A program made the translations under genes and the position numbers. From Rapana venosa (Eukaryota > Mollusca > Gastropoda > Neogastropoda > Muricidae), in NCBI GenBank assembly GCA_028751875.1, contig CM054143.1:70518280-70582279 (forward strand): DNA of 64,000 bases. The letters run 5' to 3'. The notes under the pieces are model-generated. The model searched no databases. It was not told where the DNA came from and saw nothing but the letters and a program-made list of their open reading frames with translations. This document shows, in pieces, positions 23,590-35,642 of the stretch (its first letter is position 1; the number at the start of each line of letters is the position of its first letter).

Positions 23590-25440
23590 CAATGTATCAA
23601 CACAAGAAAGTCTGTCCCGTTAAATTTTTTGAACCATGTTATCATTTACTATATTTTTAAATTTTGGGTTTTATGGATACAATGATAAGTTTTTTCAAGT
23701 TTGTTAATTAATTGTTAAAATATGAATACAATTTTCAAAGTAAAATTTATTTCTTGATGATGTAAATTTTAATGATAATATAATTTGTTGCCGTTATTGT
23801 TTTGGCATCATTAGACAGTTAACATTATAAGAATGAAAAGCATTTCAATAGTTAGAGATATTAAAACGGAAAAACCCCCCCAGCTATAATTCATTAAATG
23901 ATATGCACATATTTGTTTACCACATTGGAAAGATCTCTGTGTTCACAATAATATTCAATAAATGAGTAAAACATGAGATATTTTATGGGAATATTAAAAG
24001 TATCTATGGGAAAAGTGGATGGAATTAAAAATAAACAAACTAAATGACGTACAATAAAAGACATGTTGATATTATACGATGTAATAATTTACAAGAAACA
24101 CATTTAGATTAAAAAACTGTAGAAGATGTAACTCTACCAGGATATATGTCTGTACACTACTGCAGACCAAAGAGAAATAGATCTGTCAGTGCTTCAGGAG
24201 GTATTTCAGTTTTCATTAAGGAAGATCATCGAAAAAGTATAAAATTTTTACCGCAAAATAGTTCAGATATTGTGTGGATGCAAAATCATCAAACAAGAAT
24301 ATTTTCATAGGATGTGCATATATTCCACCTGAATTTTCTTCTTTTGGAAAAGTTCATACACAGAAAATATGGGAAAATTTAGAACAAGACATAGAAAGTT
24401 TGTCTGAAAGAGGTCAGATTTAATACTGTGCGATCTAAAATGCGCGATCAGGAAGACTGAATGACTTTATAGAAATAGATCCCGAACCAAGTTACTCAAT
24501 TTAAACCCGAAGAAATTGAATATGACAATTTATCAAAGGTGCTCAATGGATAGAATTGTACAAAAATATGTAGACTATTAGCTAATATTTGTATAGACAA
24601 TCAATTGATATATTAAAATGGCTTTTAACTTAGGAGATTTACAGGGTAGATTTACATGCTTTCAACCTCAGGTTGTAGTGTTGTGGATTATTCATTTGTA
24701 CAAAATCATTTATGAAAGAGGTGAAGCATATGAAAGTTAGAGATTTAATGGAATCTCTGATCATTGTCCACTTGATTTAGATATAATATACCAGGGTATA
24801 GAAAAACACATTTGCAGAAGTCTATCAAAAAAGTAAGAGACACACAGGCAGAGTGTATTACTAAAGATTTACCACAACACATGTTTTGGGATGGGGTAAC
24901 AATTCCAAAGAACAATTTCAAAAGGACACGTCTACTACCATCAATACAATCACACATAGCACAAATAAAAACTCAAACAAATACAGTATTAAAACAAAGT
25001 CAAAGCAGCCTGATTCAACGAACGTAGTCAATGAATGTTCCAGACAACTGTCTGATATCTTTCTCAAAGTGGCACAATAAGCTTGAGACCAGAACGTCCC
25101 AAAAACCTGTAAGAAGAATTAAACACAATAAAAAATGGTTTGACTCAGAATGTAACAGTATGAGAAAAGTCTTTAATAAATGCAATAAATAGAAATCTGT
25201 ATAAACCTGAACTTCGACAAGAATATTTCATGAAAAGAAAACAGTATAATTCTTTAATAAAAAAGAAAAAGAAAATCTTGAAAAATTCACTGGTATCACA
25301 ACTACATGATGCCATTGACGAAGATCCGAGTTATTGTGGAAAACTTTACAAAAAATTAAAAGAAAGTGAAGATGGGGATTAAGCATCCTAATATATTAGT
25401 AGCAGTAAATGGACTGAACACTTAAATAAAATAATAATAA
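23590..25440 (+). mobile_element. LINE-E 5' part with endonuclease remnant
   Basis: Apurinic-endonuclease-type motifs can be read in broken frames: NKRHVDII, LQETHLD, LPGYMSV, GGISVFIKED, an internal GCAYIPPEF-like strand, GRFTCFQPQ, SVVDY and SDHCPLDLD. They stand in the order found in LINE EN domains (QETHL near the N-terminus, SDH near the end). It continues to about 25440, where the RT would begin. It matches 45420-47340 inverted. Many frameshifts and stops make it inactive. Confidence 0.65.
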
Positions 25441-26115
25441 TATTATGGAATTTATATTAGCGCTGATCTTGTAAAAAACAAACAAATCGAAGCGTTGCAC
25501 TCAATCATTTACAGGCATGCACACCACACACCCACCACCACGCACGCACAGCAACGCGCGGAACAACACTTAGAAGGTGAAAGATTTCTGTTGAAAATTT
25601 AGGGACAATTTTGTGGGGGGAAAGTCTCAGGTAGGAAATAAGTGTGTTTTGAGGCTGGTTTGAAGAATTAAGTGGGGCTTTTGACGAAGGAAAAGGGAGG
25701 GCTTCCCGGGGATGGACCCGAAACAGAGGAGGACGATGGCCAACAGTGGTTTGTTTAAAATTTTTTTTTTGGAAAAAATTTCGGTGGAAAAAATTTTTTT
25801 TTTGGGTTCGGGAAAAAGGGGGGGAGATTTGGGGAAAAGAAAAAAGGGATTGATTTTACCCCGGTGGGGAAACAAACCCGTGAAAAGGGAGGAGGGGTTT
25901 TAGTTTTTTTTCCTAGGGTATGGATTTTTAAAAACTTTTGGGGAAAAAAAACCAAAATGGGAAAAAAAAGAAAAAAGGCCAAGAAAAAAAGAGGTGAAAA
26001 GGCCAAAATTTTTCTTTCTTGGCAGCAGTTTTAGAGGGTGGGAAAAACACCCCTTATTGAAAAAAACTGAAAAATTTTTTATAACCGGAAAAACAATACA
26101 AAGGTAATTTTAAAA
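25441..26115. other. Low-quality contig end
   Basis: From about 25570 to the gap the sequence is dominated by stretched runs of A, G and T, the pattern of uncorrected homopolymer errors. Long apparent frames here (for example 25755-26006 on the minus strand) are low-complexity artefacts. Confidence 0.6.
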
Positions 26116-26615
26116 NNNNNNNNNNNNNNNNNNNNNNNNNNNNNNNNNNNNNNNNNNNNNNNNNNNNNNNNNNNNNNNNNNNNNNNNNNNNNNNNNNNNN
26201 NNNNNNNNNNNNNNNNNNNNNNNNNNNNNNNNNNNNNNNNNNNNNNNNNNNNNNNNNNNNNNNNNNNNNNNNNNNNNNNNNNNNNNNNNNNNNNNNNNNN
26301 NNNNNNNNNNNNNNNNNNNNNNNNNNNNNNNNNNNNNNNNNNNNNNNNNNNNNNNNNNNNNNNNNNNNNNNNNNNNNNNNNNNNNNNNNNNNNNNNNNNN
26401 NNNNNNNNNNNNNNNNNNNNNNNNNNNNNNNNNNNNNNNNNNNNNNNNNNNNNNNNNNNNNNNNNNNNNNNNNNNNNNNNNNNNNNNNNNNNNNNNNNNN
26501 NNNNNNNNNNNNNNNNNNNNNNNNNNNNNNNNNNNNNNNNNNNNNNNNNNNNNNNNNNNNNNNNNNNNNNNNNNNNNNNNNNNNNNNNNNNNNNNNNNNN
26601 NNNNNNNNNNNNNNN
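26116..26615. other. Assembly gap, 500 N
   Basis: Exactly 500 N, same size as the first gap. Confidence 0.98.
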
Positions 26616-27544
26616 ATTTAAAAAATTTGTTTTATAATTTGTTTGGGTAGAAATCAAATTAAAGCACAGTAGTCCACTTTTGATAGATTCATAACAGAAA
26701 TCCGTCAGAAACCACTAATTGGTTTGACAGATTCAATTCTCTAATGGATGAAGTTGCACTTTTAAACTGTGAAACATTATTTTTGGAGATTTTAACATAG
26801 ACTTACTCAAACCTAAACCGAAATGGAATCACAACTATATGATGCTTGGTCTGGAACAACTAATAGATAAACCCACACGTATAACAGATAACTCAGTAAC
26901 TTTAATTGATCATATATACACTAACGCAAAACAGCACAAATGCACAAAAATGCAAACAAATTCTAGAACACGTGATCTAGACAAGTTAGATGCTCGGATT
27001 ATAAAACTCGCTAGTCCGGTTATTGTTGAAACACTGGCATATCTATACAACTTGTGTATTGAGAAAAGGTGTTTTCCTCTCAAGTTTAAAAAGGCAACAG
27101 TATACCTGTCCATAAATCAGGTGACTGCTCTTCTCCTTCACATTACAGGCCAATTTCAATTCTCTCTGTACTATCTAAACCCATTGAAAAACACATACAA
27201 ACATCCCTAAAATTCTCACTTTATAAAAACAGTCTATTGCACGAGGATCAATCAGGTTTGGTAAAAACTTTTCCTGTCACACTGCTCTCACTCAGCTCAC
27301 TGACAGTCTCCTACACAATATAAATGACAATAAGTTGACTGGCCTCCTTTTAGTTGATTTTTGAAAAAGCATTTGATGGATCAACCACTTTTTGTTATTG
27401 CGTAAATTAGAATTGTACAAACTGAAAAACCTGAAGTCATCCAACTACAAAGAAAAAATTTTCTGTCTAATTGGCAGAGCTTGTATCTGTAAATAATCAA
27501 GCGCAGAACTACTACCCATTAGATATTGGGTACCACAAGGCTCA
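26616..27544 (+). mobile_element. LINE-A copy E, first part (endonuclease fused to RT by deletion)
   Basis: The endonuclease C-terminal part is present (LEQLIDKPTRIT, TLIDHIYTNAKQH) and jumps at about 26940 directly to the RT entry segment (TNSRTRDLDKLDARIIKLA). The intact copy at 34870-35570 has about 640 bp in between, including the SDHNPV motif. The RT then reads LLVDF-KAFD and the LPIRYWVPQG box before a SINE interrupts it at 27545. The family looks CR1/Jockey-like and lacks RNase H. Frameshifts lie at about 27200 and 27360. Confidence 0.8.
27531..27544 (+). repeat. Target-site duplication of the SINE, first copy
   Basis: TACCACAAGGCTCA at 27531-27544 is repeated at 29309-29322. The uninterrupted LINE-A copy carries it once, near 41049-41062. 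Confidence 0.9.
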
Positions 27545-29308
27545 AGGGGACGGGATAGCTCAGTGGTCGGAGCACTCGCTTTCCCCCAGCCAAGTTAACC
27601 CTCTTGTCCCCAATCCGGCTGCAGCCGATAGTAACGGAGGCTGCCGCTAGATTCCAATTACGACCGCAGCCGACAGGTTGGTGCTGCCCACGTGGGCAGT
27701 ACTTTCCATCACACACAGACCTCGTGGGTTTTCACAAATGTGTGTCTGAAAATTGGTGGGGCGATGCAGGGAGGGTGTCAGACGGTGCCTGATAAATTTA
27801 GACCACTAACATGCGTGTAGTGGGAGGGAAAGGGAAAAAATAACACCAGCGACCGGAACGCTTTTCAATGGTGCACGTGGCGAAATATAAATTGGCGTTT
27901 TCTTTAAATAGCAGACGATTCATCTGATAGCGAACGATAAATTGAATGTTATGTCTTGGAAGTAGAAACATTTGAACGAAAATTGTTAAGTGAGTTTTGA
28001 TATTTAAAAGATTACGGAAAGGAGGAAGGAAATGCTGCAGTTAGGAGAAGAGGAGCCTGAAAAAAACGTGCTACACGGCACATTCCTGACCTGTGCTACA
28101 CCACCAACTGTGGAGAAAAATTTTACCTCCTGGCCAGTCCGCGGCATAGACGCCTGAAAGCTTGATGCCTTTTGACTGTTTTCTCATTATTACCACACTT
28201 TTGCTTTGAAACTGCAATGGCAAAACGAACAGATATGCTAATAATGAAAATAGCAAGAAGGAAAATAAAATAAGTCTCCGTCGCCAAGGTTCGACAGGTG
28301 AGAGCAATGGTACATCCCCCCCCAACACACACACATCCATAATTTGTGCTTTTTTGTGATGTGATGTGACCCTGTGCCACCACTTACGACTCTTTAAGAG
28401 ACTAACAACATTAAAATTTTGTAGAGTTAAAAGAAGTTCTAAGTTGTTTCGAATTTGTCACACCTGTGCTGTGACAATGGTGACAGTGTGACAGTCATGT
28501 ACAATAATACACTTCTGTACACTTAACAAACATGTGGTAGCACATGCAGATATGAACTGCAGTATAAAGGTCACATGTCGATTGAATATGACTTGTTTTC
28601 AAAAGAAAAAATAGTTAAACAAAACTTATGTCTCCTCGAGACATACCATAAAACAACAGGTGCTATGGGGACATTGTGCGACACATCCTTGAAGTACTAT
28701 TGCACATAACCATTGGTAAACACATCAGGTGGGTATCACTTCCTTATTCGACACTAATATGCTTGAACAATTGTCAAATCCATGCAGGATTTGCTGTTTT
28801 ATCATATATACCATGTTTTTACCTGTGATTGGTGACAAATAAGGTGACAATGACAAGATATCTGGTGACCAGACACATAAACTTGCGCCTAAATGCAAGT
28901 ACAAAGACATGGCTAGCTTGTGACAAAATTTCAGCTTGATAACTTGTCATGCACACACACAATTGCCTTAGGAATAAAGTAAGTCAGATGGAGGTAGAAA
29001 AGCTGCAAAGAATTCAAAATCTACAGGCAGTTTAGTTCTGTAGAATCCAACAACAAGAGGGTTAAGCAGCATCGAGCGTGGTTACCAGTTGGAGTGTGAC
29101 CGTTTGCGCGCCTTGGCCTCAGTACAGTTCCCCCAGTTCACCCAGCTGTAAATGGGTACCTGCCCTCTTTAGGGTCAGGGAAGGTAAAGCAGCGAGGGAG
29201 AGGAGATGGGCGCCGCCCTCAATATGCTGGCCCTAGAGAAGTGAGGTCTCTGACGCCTTGCTCCCCTACGACCTTATAGGTTATGGGACTCCTTTACCTT
29301 TTTTTTTT
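27545..29308 (+). mobile_element. Composite tRNA/5S SINE, split by a TTAA element
   Basis: The head lies at 27545-27598 (GATAGCTCAGTGGTCGG, a tRNA A-box-like block, then the start of the 5S-like part). The rest is at 29062-29308: GGTTACCAGTTGG (5S box C region), the body, and the tail CCTTTACC with a T run. The exact 14-bp target-site duplication shows retroposition into LINE-A. A 1463-bp element sits inside it at TTAA. Confidence 0.88.
27599..29061. mobile_element. piggyBac-like non-autonomous element (1463 bp)
   Basis: It begins CCCTCTTGT and ends ACAAGAGGG (perfect 9-bp inverted termini), with TTAA on both sides (27595-27598 and 29062-29065). Other SINE copies have a single TTAA at this point (for example 55853-55856). 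TTAA duplication and CCC...GGG termini are the signature of the piggyBac superfamily. The left 230 bp are GC-rich and contain the palindrome CGGCTGCAGCCG. No transposase-like frame is visible, so it would depend on a transposase from elsewhere. Confidence 0.82.
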
Positions 29309-30224
29309 TACCACAAGGCTCAGTATTGGGACCACTCTTGTTTTCAGTCTATGTAAATGATTTACCCTGTTTTATTAAATGTAACTGTGAAATGTTTGCT
29401 GACCATACCACTCTCTTTTGTAGTGATTCAGACTCCAGCAGATTAACTCGCAAACTTCAATACAATATTGACAGATTGATTATTTGGACTCAATTAAACC
29501 ACATGTCCTTAAATGCACAAAAAACAAAGTGTATGTACGTATCAGCAAGACAGAAAAGGCAAAAAATGAATGATAGGTTTCAACCTCTGTTATTGAATAA
29601 CGGAATAGTTGAAGAAGTTGACTCTCATAAAATATTAGGTGTTACCATGGACAAAATATGACTTGGACTGATCACATAATGTCACTGGGTAAACGCCTAG
29701 CTCACAGGCTACTTCAATTATCCAAAATAAAACACTTTCTAAATAATCATTCTCCAAAACTATTTTTTTGTGGTCACATTCTACCAATCATTGACTATGC
29801 ATCAACTATTTGGGATACCTGCAGTGGAACGAACTTGAAATTCATTCATCGTTTATATAAAAAAGCAGTAAAACTTGTATTGTTAAAAACAAACACCCTG
29901 ACAATTGAGGATTATAAGCAAATAAATGTCCTGACATTTTGAAACTGATTTTTATTCAATAAAGCTGTGTTTATGCAAAAAGTTGTTCATCAAAATGCAC
30001 CTCCGAAGATTACCAAAGCTTTCAAAGTTAACCAACATAGACACAACCATTTGCTAACATTTCCAAGACCCAGAAATAACCTATATAAATCAAGCCTCTT
30101 GTATTCAGGCAGTGACCTATGGAATAAACTCCCCAAAAATTTGAAATGTATTAAAGGCAAAAATCAGTATAAAACACATCTAAAAAGATATTTCATGAAT
30201 AAAAGTACAGAACACTACTTGTAA
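29309..30224 (+). pseudogene. LINE-A copy E, RT second part
   Basis: This part resumes after the SINE: SVLGPLLFSVYVNDLP (RT motif B), then MFADHTTLF at about 29390-29412 where the catalytic FADD is expected (Asp to His), then SLNAQKTKCM, then LGVTMDK-(frameshift)-TWTDHI, LPIIDYASTIWD, and the C-terminal LWNKLPKNLK ending at 30224. Length and order match the RT and C-terminus of CR1-type LINEs. Two frameshifts (about 29657 and 29942) and the active-site change make it inactive. Confidence 0.85.
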
Positions 30225-30373
30225 ACTTAAGAGAGTGATTTAAGTGTCACCGACGTTATTCTTGTCATTAAAATCAGATATGACCCAAGTTTTCATATTC
30301 ATATAGAGTACATGTGTAAGCATTGATCTATATATGGGTTGATATGATATCAACCCCAACATGCTTTGAGTCT

Positions 30374-30412
<39 letters not shown>

Positions 30413-31595
30413 AAGTGTGTACAAGTGTGTGTTGTGTAATTGTTTGGTTTTGGATTTTTACTTTCTTGCTGTCTTGGCCTTTTACATTTTTTTGTGTTAG
30501 ACAAAAATATGCTGATTTATTTAATTTTGTTGCTTTTAGTTTTCTTTTTCATTGTATTAGATGAGCTAAATTGTTATTGCTGAGGTTAGTACTGCTGGGT
30601 GGGTTTACATTGCCTGAATTTATTCTTTGATGGAAGGATTAACATTGTTCTGCCTCAAATCAAAAAGCACATGTACATGCGTGTATATGACCAGGGGAGA
30701 GGGAGGGAATGGATGTCTTTGTTTTACTTTTTTGCTCTGAATCCAATGTCTGCTTGGTTATTCTTGTTTTCCGTATATATGAGCATATTATGTGGTGAAG
30801 GGGATATGGGTGAGGATGTGTATGTGTATGTAAGTGTTTAAATGACACATCAGTTTCCTCTGTTTATATCCATTTGGTTGTTGTTGTTGTTATTGTTGGT
30901 GGGGGTGGGTTCTGGTTTATTTCGCTTTTTGTTTGTTTTGGGTTTAGGGGGGTTTTCTTGGGAGGGGGAGGGGTATTTTGGACTCTTTTTCTCGTCTTTT
31001 GTTAGTTCTATATTGTTCTTCATTTGTCTTGGCTGTTATTCTTGTCCTATGTTAGTTATTGTCGCTGTTGTTGTTGTTTTACTATGTTTTTTGTTTGTTT
31101 GATTGTTTATTTCCTTGTTGTGGTTGATCTTGTTGATTCATCTTTTTTTGTTGTTTTATTCAGTTGTTTTGTATGGTTGAAGGTTTGTGTGTGTATGTGT
31201 GTGTGAGGAGGGGGCAGGGGGGGGGGGGGGGGGGGAGGGAAGCAGTTGGTGTGGTTTTTTAAATTTTTATTTTGTTTTGTCTTCTTGTTTGGTTGGTTTG
31301 GTTTTTCTTTGTTGCTTGTTTGTTTGTATTATGACGGATATTTTTTTCAAGATTTTTGAATTATTTGAATTGTATGGTTTAATATTTTTCTGGGTTTTTT
31401 GTTTTGTTTTTAATTCCATATATGCATATGTATAGTGTACCATAGATTAGGTTTTTTATTCTATGTCTGCATATACATTATCTTTTTTTTCTCGCTTTTT
31501 TTCCCTTTAGATAGATGGCTTGATGAAAAAAAGCAAATGCACTGCTTATTCAATGTACCATCTGAACATAAAACTTTGACTTTGACTTTGGGCTG
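30225..31595 (+). mobile_element. LINE-A 3' UTR with hexamer tail, copy E
   Basis: About 1.35 kb of T/G-rich untranslated sequence with (TG)n at 30375-30411 and a G run at about 31215-31234. It ends in AACATAAAA followed by CTTTGA repeats at 31571-31590, the simple-repeat tail style of CR1/L2-type LINEs. The same UTR follows copy B (42060-43425). Frames predicted here are low-complexity. Confidence 0.65.
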
Positions 31596-32400
31596 TACCC
31601 CACACAATGTCCTCACCGCGCATCACCACAGTCAGGTCCTTCAGTCTGGTGCTGGTGCTACGTAGCATTGGGGCGGAGACGGCTCCAAGGCGTGCCATCC
31701 CCTCCACAGAGGCCAACTGTCAACCTGCACACACAACCACGGTCACTGCTTCTGTCACTCTTCTTGGCCACATTTGGCCCAGGCCAAAAGCTGTGTCAGT
31801 GACTGAGGTCAGCTCACTGCCAAGGCCTACACGACAATGTTGTTATGTTGTAACATGTGTTGAGATTGCCTTCAGCCATGACTAGCTCTTCACATAACAA
31901 TCTGCACTCTCAAAAATCCTCTGAAGGCAGAGTATGGCTGCCTATATGGCGAGGTACTTAAAAACAGTCACACACGCAAACTTCTCATGCAGTGTGCAAT
32001 TTCAATCTGGCAGTGATTCCCAGGTGGGATGAGTGAGTCAGAGTGCACGTTCTGGGTGACCCCCAGAGTGTTAAGCTGGGCAATGTGCAACATCATCATT
32101 TGCAACATCATCTGCGTACTGAATATTTGGGGTATTGCATACAAAGTTCAAACTTTCCATAGTGCGAAAAATCTCGCATAGCTACCAACATTCGATTCCA
32201 AAACCAGAATTTCATGGGGGGTGAGTTTGCACTTTGAAATGAAATGGCCGTAGGTGGAAACTGAAAGTACAAAGATGTTGTTGTTCTTTCAATTTAACGA
32301 CTTTTCACTGTAAGTGATATTAGACGAAGGGAGACAGATAGGGAGAAATGTGGGAGAAAAGGATATGCTTATGTGCGACTGACAGTTTGTTTTGTCACAT
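31596..32400 (+). repeat. Flank shared with 43430-44325
   Basis: The sequence directly after the LINE-A tail matches the sequence after the tail of copy B for about 800 bp. Both LINE copies therefore sit in the same duplicated context. No supported coding function; the short frame at 31607-31885 recurs only because the DNA recurs. Confidence 0.7.
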
Positions 32401-32420
32401 GAAGTGTAGGTGTGTGTGTC

Positions 32421-32465
<45 letters not shown>

Positions 32466-32470
32466 TGTGT

Positions 32471-33930
32471 ACACACTGACAAAGTACAATGCTGACTTAG
32501 GAGAGAGGAGTGCTGAGCACCAGTGTCAAATCAGGGCCAGACTTTGTCGGCTCTTCACGATTCTATTTGTTGCTACTTCAGTCATCTCGTCTTCAAATCT
32601 GAACTCTGCTTTCATCAGCTGAAATCAGAACTGCTATGGACACCAAACTCAGAGGTAAACAACTCTGCTCTTCTCATGTGCAGTCATGACATTTTGTCTG
32701 CCAGGCCAAATTTGACAACTGCATTGGCACAGAATGCAGCAGAAGACTGACTGATGTATGGAGAATCCTTGTTTTGAGAACACCCTTCTGATCTGCACTG
32801 TTCTCTGACGTGGTGATCAGTACTGGAAACCAGCACGCCTGCAGACGTCCTACTGCAGTTTTCCCTGGTGATTTTTTTACATGTTGAAAACCAGAATTGC
32901 AGCTAAGTTCTGGGAAAAAGAAATGGTTGGCAGCTATGTATCTAAATGCACCCTACAAAATTAATATTCTCTGTTCCTCTCATCCTGAACTTTTTTACTG
33001 CATAAACAAATAATTCAGTATGCAGATATTATCCCAATACAAACTGATTATTAAAGTGAATAGTTTACCAATAGAGAAACATGACACAAAAATTAAATTA
33101 CAAAACAATATGTCAATAAGATCAGTACTGTCCTCACCAAAAAAATCTGCAAATCGCCAATACGGAATTCCGTTTAAAACGGAAGGAAAACCATGGATGA
33201 AATCTAAAGTAGCAAGAGGAAAAAGAAAGAAACCCATGGCTACAGCTGCTTACCATTTCTCTCTTCTGTGTGATCAGAAGGCCCATGACTTTGGAGGAGA
33301 AGGAAGCAGCCAGGAGAGGGTTGAGGGGCCTCTGACTCCAGAAAGGAATATTACAGTTGGTCCACTAGTTGGCTGTCACTGGCAAGTCTGTCACTGATCG
33401 CAGTGAGATACATCTGATGTCAACAGTCCACAGGCTGTGTTTGGGTGCCTGGAAAGAACAGACAGCACAACATGGAACAAAAACTACACACACTAATTAA
33501 TCCATCTCTGTCTCTCTCATTCCACGCTATCTAACGCAAACAAAGGGGTGTCTCTCATTTCCACAACTGCAATTGTCATCAGCTGTGTACAATCCACTTG
33601 GTTGATAAATAGGAATGTCAGAAGGGGAGGGGGGGGGGGAGCAAACTTGGAAGAGAACAAGAAAGCAGAGACGTAGTTCTAACTTTCTACCTTCACTACA
33701 GACTAACTAACTAACTAACCGACCCTGTCTACCGCTGTCTGCTGACCTGTCTTCTCTGTCTGTCACTCCCTCATTCTCCTGAAGGCTGCCTTCACACTGC
33801 CAATCACCGCTACTGCACAGACAGGCAACAATGCTGACTGTGGACACCCCCAACCCCTCTTTCTGTCTACTTGCCCTGCTGAAGGTCTTCACACTGCCAC
33901 AGACACACACACACTCACCAACCCCATGTG
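32471..33930 (+). repeat. Repeat U, copy 4 (long form)
   Basis: Begins at the end of a (TG)n tract and runs through the shared ACTAACTAACTAAC block (33700-33720) to about 33930. It differs from copy 1 by a few substitutions up to about 33330, then continues where copy 1 switches to LINE-B. LINE-A starts about 260 bp downstream, as in copy 5. Confidence 0.78.
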
Positions 33931-34252
33931 ATCTCATTTTCTCATTTTTCTCCTGTACTGAATATTTTGGTTAAACTTTATAGGATTTTGCATTGCATTG
34001 TAATATAATAATCCTGAATTAGTGTGCATATGTGTATACATTTATTTTGTTAATTAGTTAATTTTGTTACAGAGCAATTATTGTAAGATCACACCTGTAT
34101 ATCTTAGTGAGTGTTTATATTTCAATTACGTGTTTGTTTTGGGGTTTTTTAATTCTGTATATGTTTATTTTGTTTGTTTTTTCTTTGTGTGTTTGCTCTC
34201 TTAAACCAGAATTCTATCACAGCGTTATTAGCCGCACTCCTCCCTCTACGTC
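33931..34252 (+). other. Spacer or 5' UTR between U and LINE-A
   Basis: AT-rich sequence also present at 49000-49370. Only its last part (from ATATGTTTATTTTGTTTG) precedes copy B, so it may be LINE-A 5' UTR that is truncated there. Confidence 0.5.
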
Positions 34253-35642
34253 ATGTCTCTTACCTCAGACAAGTGGCCAATAAAACATGGTCTACGAGTA
34301 GGCTACCTCAACATAAACAATGCAACCAATAAAAAGATGACATTGCTAGCATACTATTTAATGATGGGAATGAGTTTCATTTATTTGGCTTTGCTGAATC
34401 CCGCCTTTCTTCAAATATAACTGATGCAGACATGCACATTCCAGGATACCAAATATTTCGCCAGGATTCCTACAAACCAAAAACTACAGGCTTATTAACA
34501 TATTTTGCATCTTCATTATGCTGTCAAAGGCTATACAATTTTGATGTGTATGATATCGAATCCATTTGTGTAGAAATCAAATTAAAGCACAGTAGTCCAC
34601 TTTTGATAGGATTCATATACAGAAATCCGTCAAAAACCACTAACTGGTTTGACAGATTCAATTCTCTAATGGATGAAGTTGCACTTTTAAACTGTGAAAC
34701 TATTATTCTTGGAGATTTTAACATAGACTTACTCAAACCTAAACCGAAATGGAATCACAACTATATGATGCTTGGTCTGGAACAACTAATAGATAAACCC
34801 ACACGTATAACAGATAACTCAGTAACTTTAATTGATCATATATACACTAACGCAAAACAGCACAAAGCTGAAGTATGTTCTCCGTCATGTGGATGCAGCG
34901 ATCATAATCCTGTCTGCTGTACTTGGTTTAAGCGTCGCATAAAAATTTCTAAAGTTGGGCATAAAACTATATATTACCGACGATTCAAACACTTCTGTGA
35001 GGATAATTTTCTTTCGGACCTGATGAAACTCACCATTACACGATGTATACCAAATCAGAGACCCCAATGAAGCTGCTGAATTTTGGGTTAACACATTTAT
35101 CTCAGTGTATGACAAACATGCTCCCTTTATAAAAAAGAGAGTTAAAGAAAAAACCAAAACTCCATGGATAACAAAGGACATAGAATCCGAGATAAACTTA
35201 AGAAACCACCTGTAAACCCATGGTACACATGAACAATTTAGGACACAAAGGAATAAAGTGAATTCCATTAAACGCAGATCAAAGCGTAATTACTTTCAAC
35301 AGTTGTTAATCACCACTAGTGACTCTCGCCAGATTGGGAAAGCCATCAATACATTATGTAATAAACATGTTTCAAAAAGTCAACAGTTCATTAAAGACAT
35401 ATCAGCTGATGAATTAAACAGCCATTTTTCAAATGTAGCAAATAAAGTTATAACATGTGACAAGTCAAGAGAAAATGATCTTCATTACCTACAACAATAT
35501 ATTAACTCAAAACATATTAACTTTCCATTTAATCTCCAGCCAATGACAACCTTTGACGTATTAGAAAGCATAAAAATGCAAACGAATTCTAGAACACGTG
35601 ATCTAGACAAGTTAGATGCTCAGATTATAAAACTCGCTAGTC
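34253..35642 (+). pseudogene. LINE-A copy A, endonuclease and linker, truncated
   Basis: ATG at 34253 begins MSLTSDKWPIKHGLRVGYLN. A 1-bp deletion near 34331 shifts the frame, and the endonuclease continues at 34432: IPGYQIFRQD, GFIYRNPS, IILGDFNIDLL, LIDHIYTN, then SDHNPVCCTW. These are the strands and catalytic Asp/Asn/His of LINE AP-endonucleases. A linker (35258-35640) leads to the RT entry. At 35643 the sequence switches abruptly to another LINE (LINE-D). Confidence 0.82.

Noticed and set aside
25627..26006. Lys/Phe-rich frames at the contig end
   Set aside because: The sequence consists of inflated A, T and G runs. The frames are artefacts of low complexity.
30599..31435. Hydrophobic frames resembling membrane proteins
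   Set aside because: They come from T/G-rich LINE-A 3' UTR; similar but differently broken frames appear at 42633-43192.
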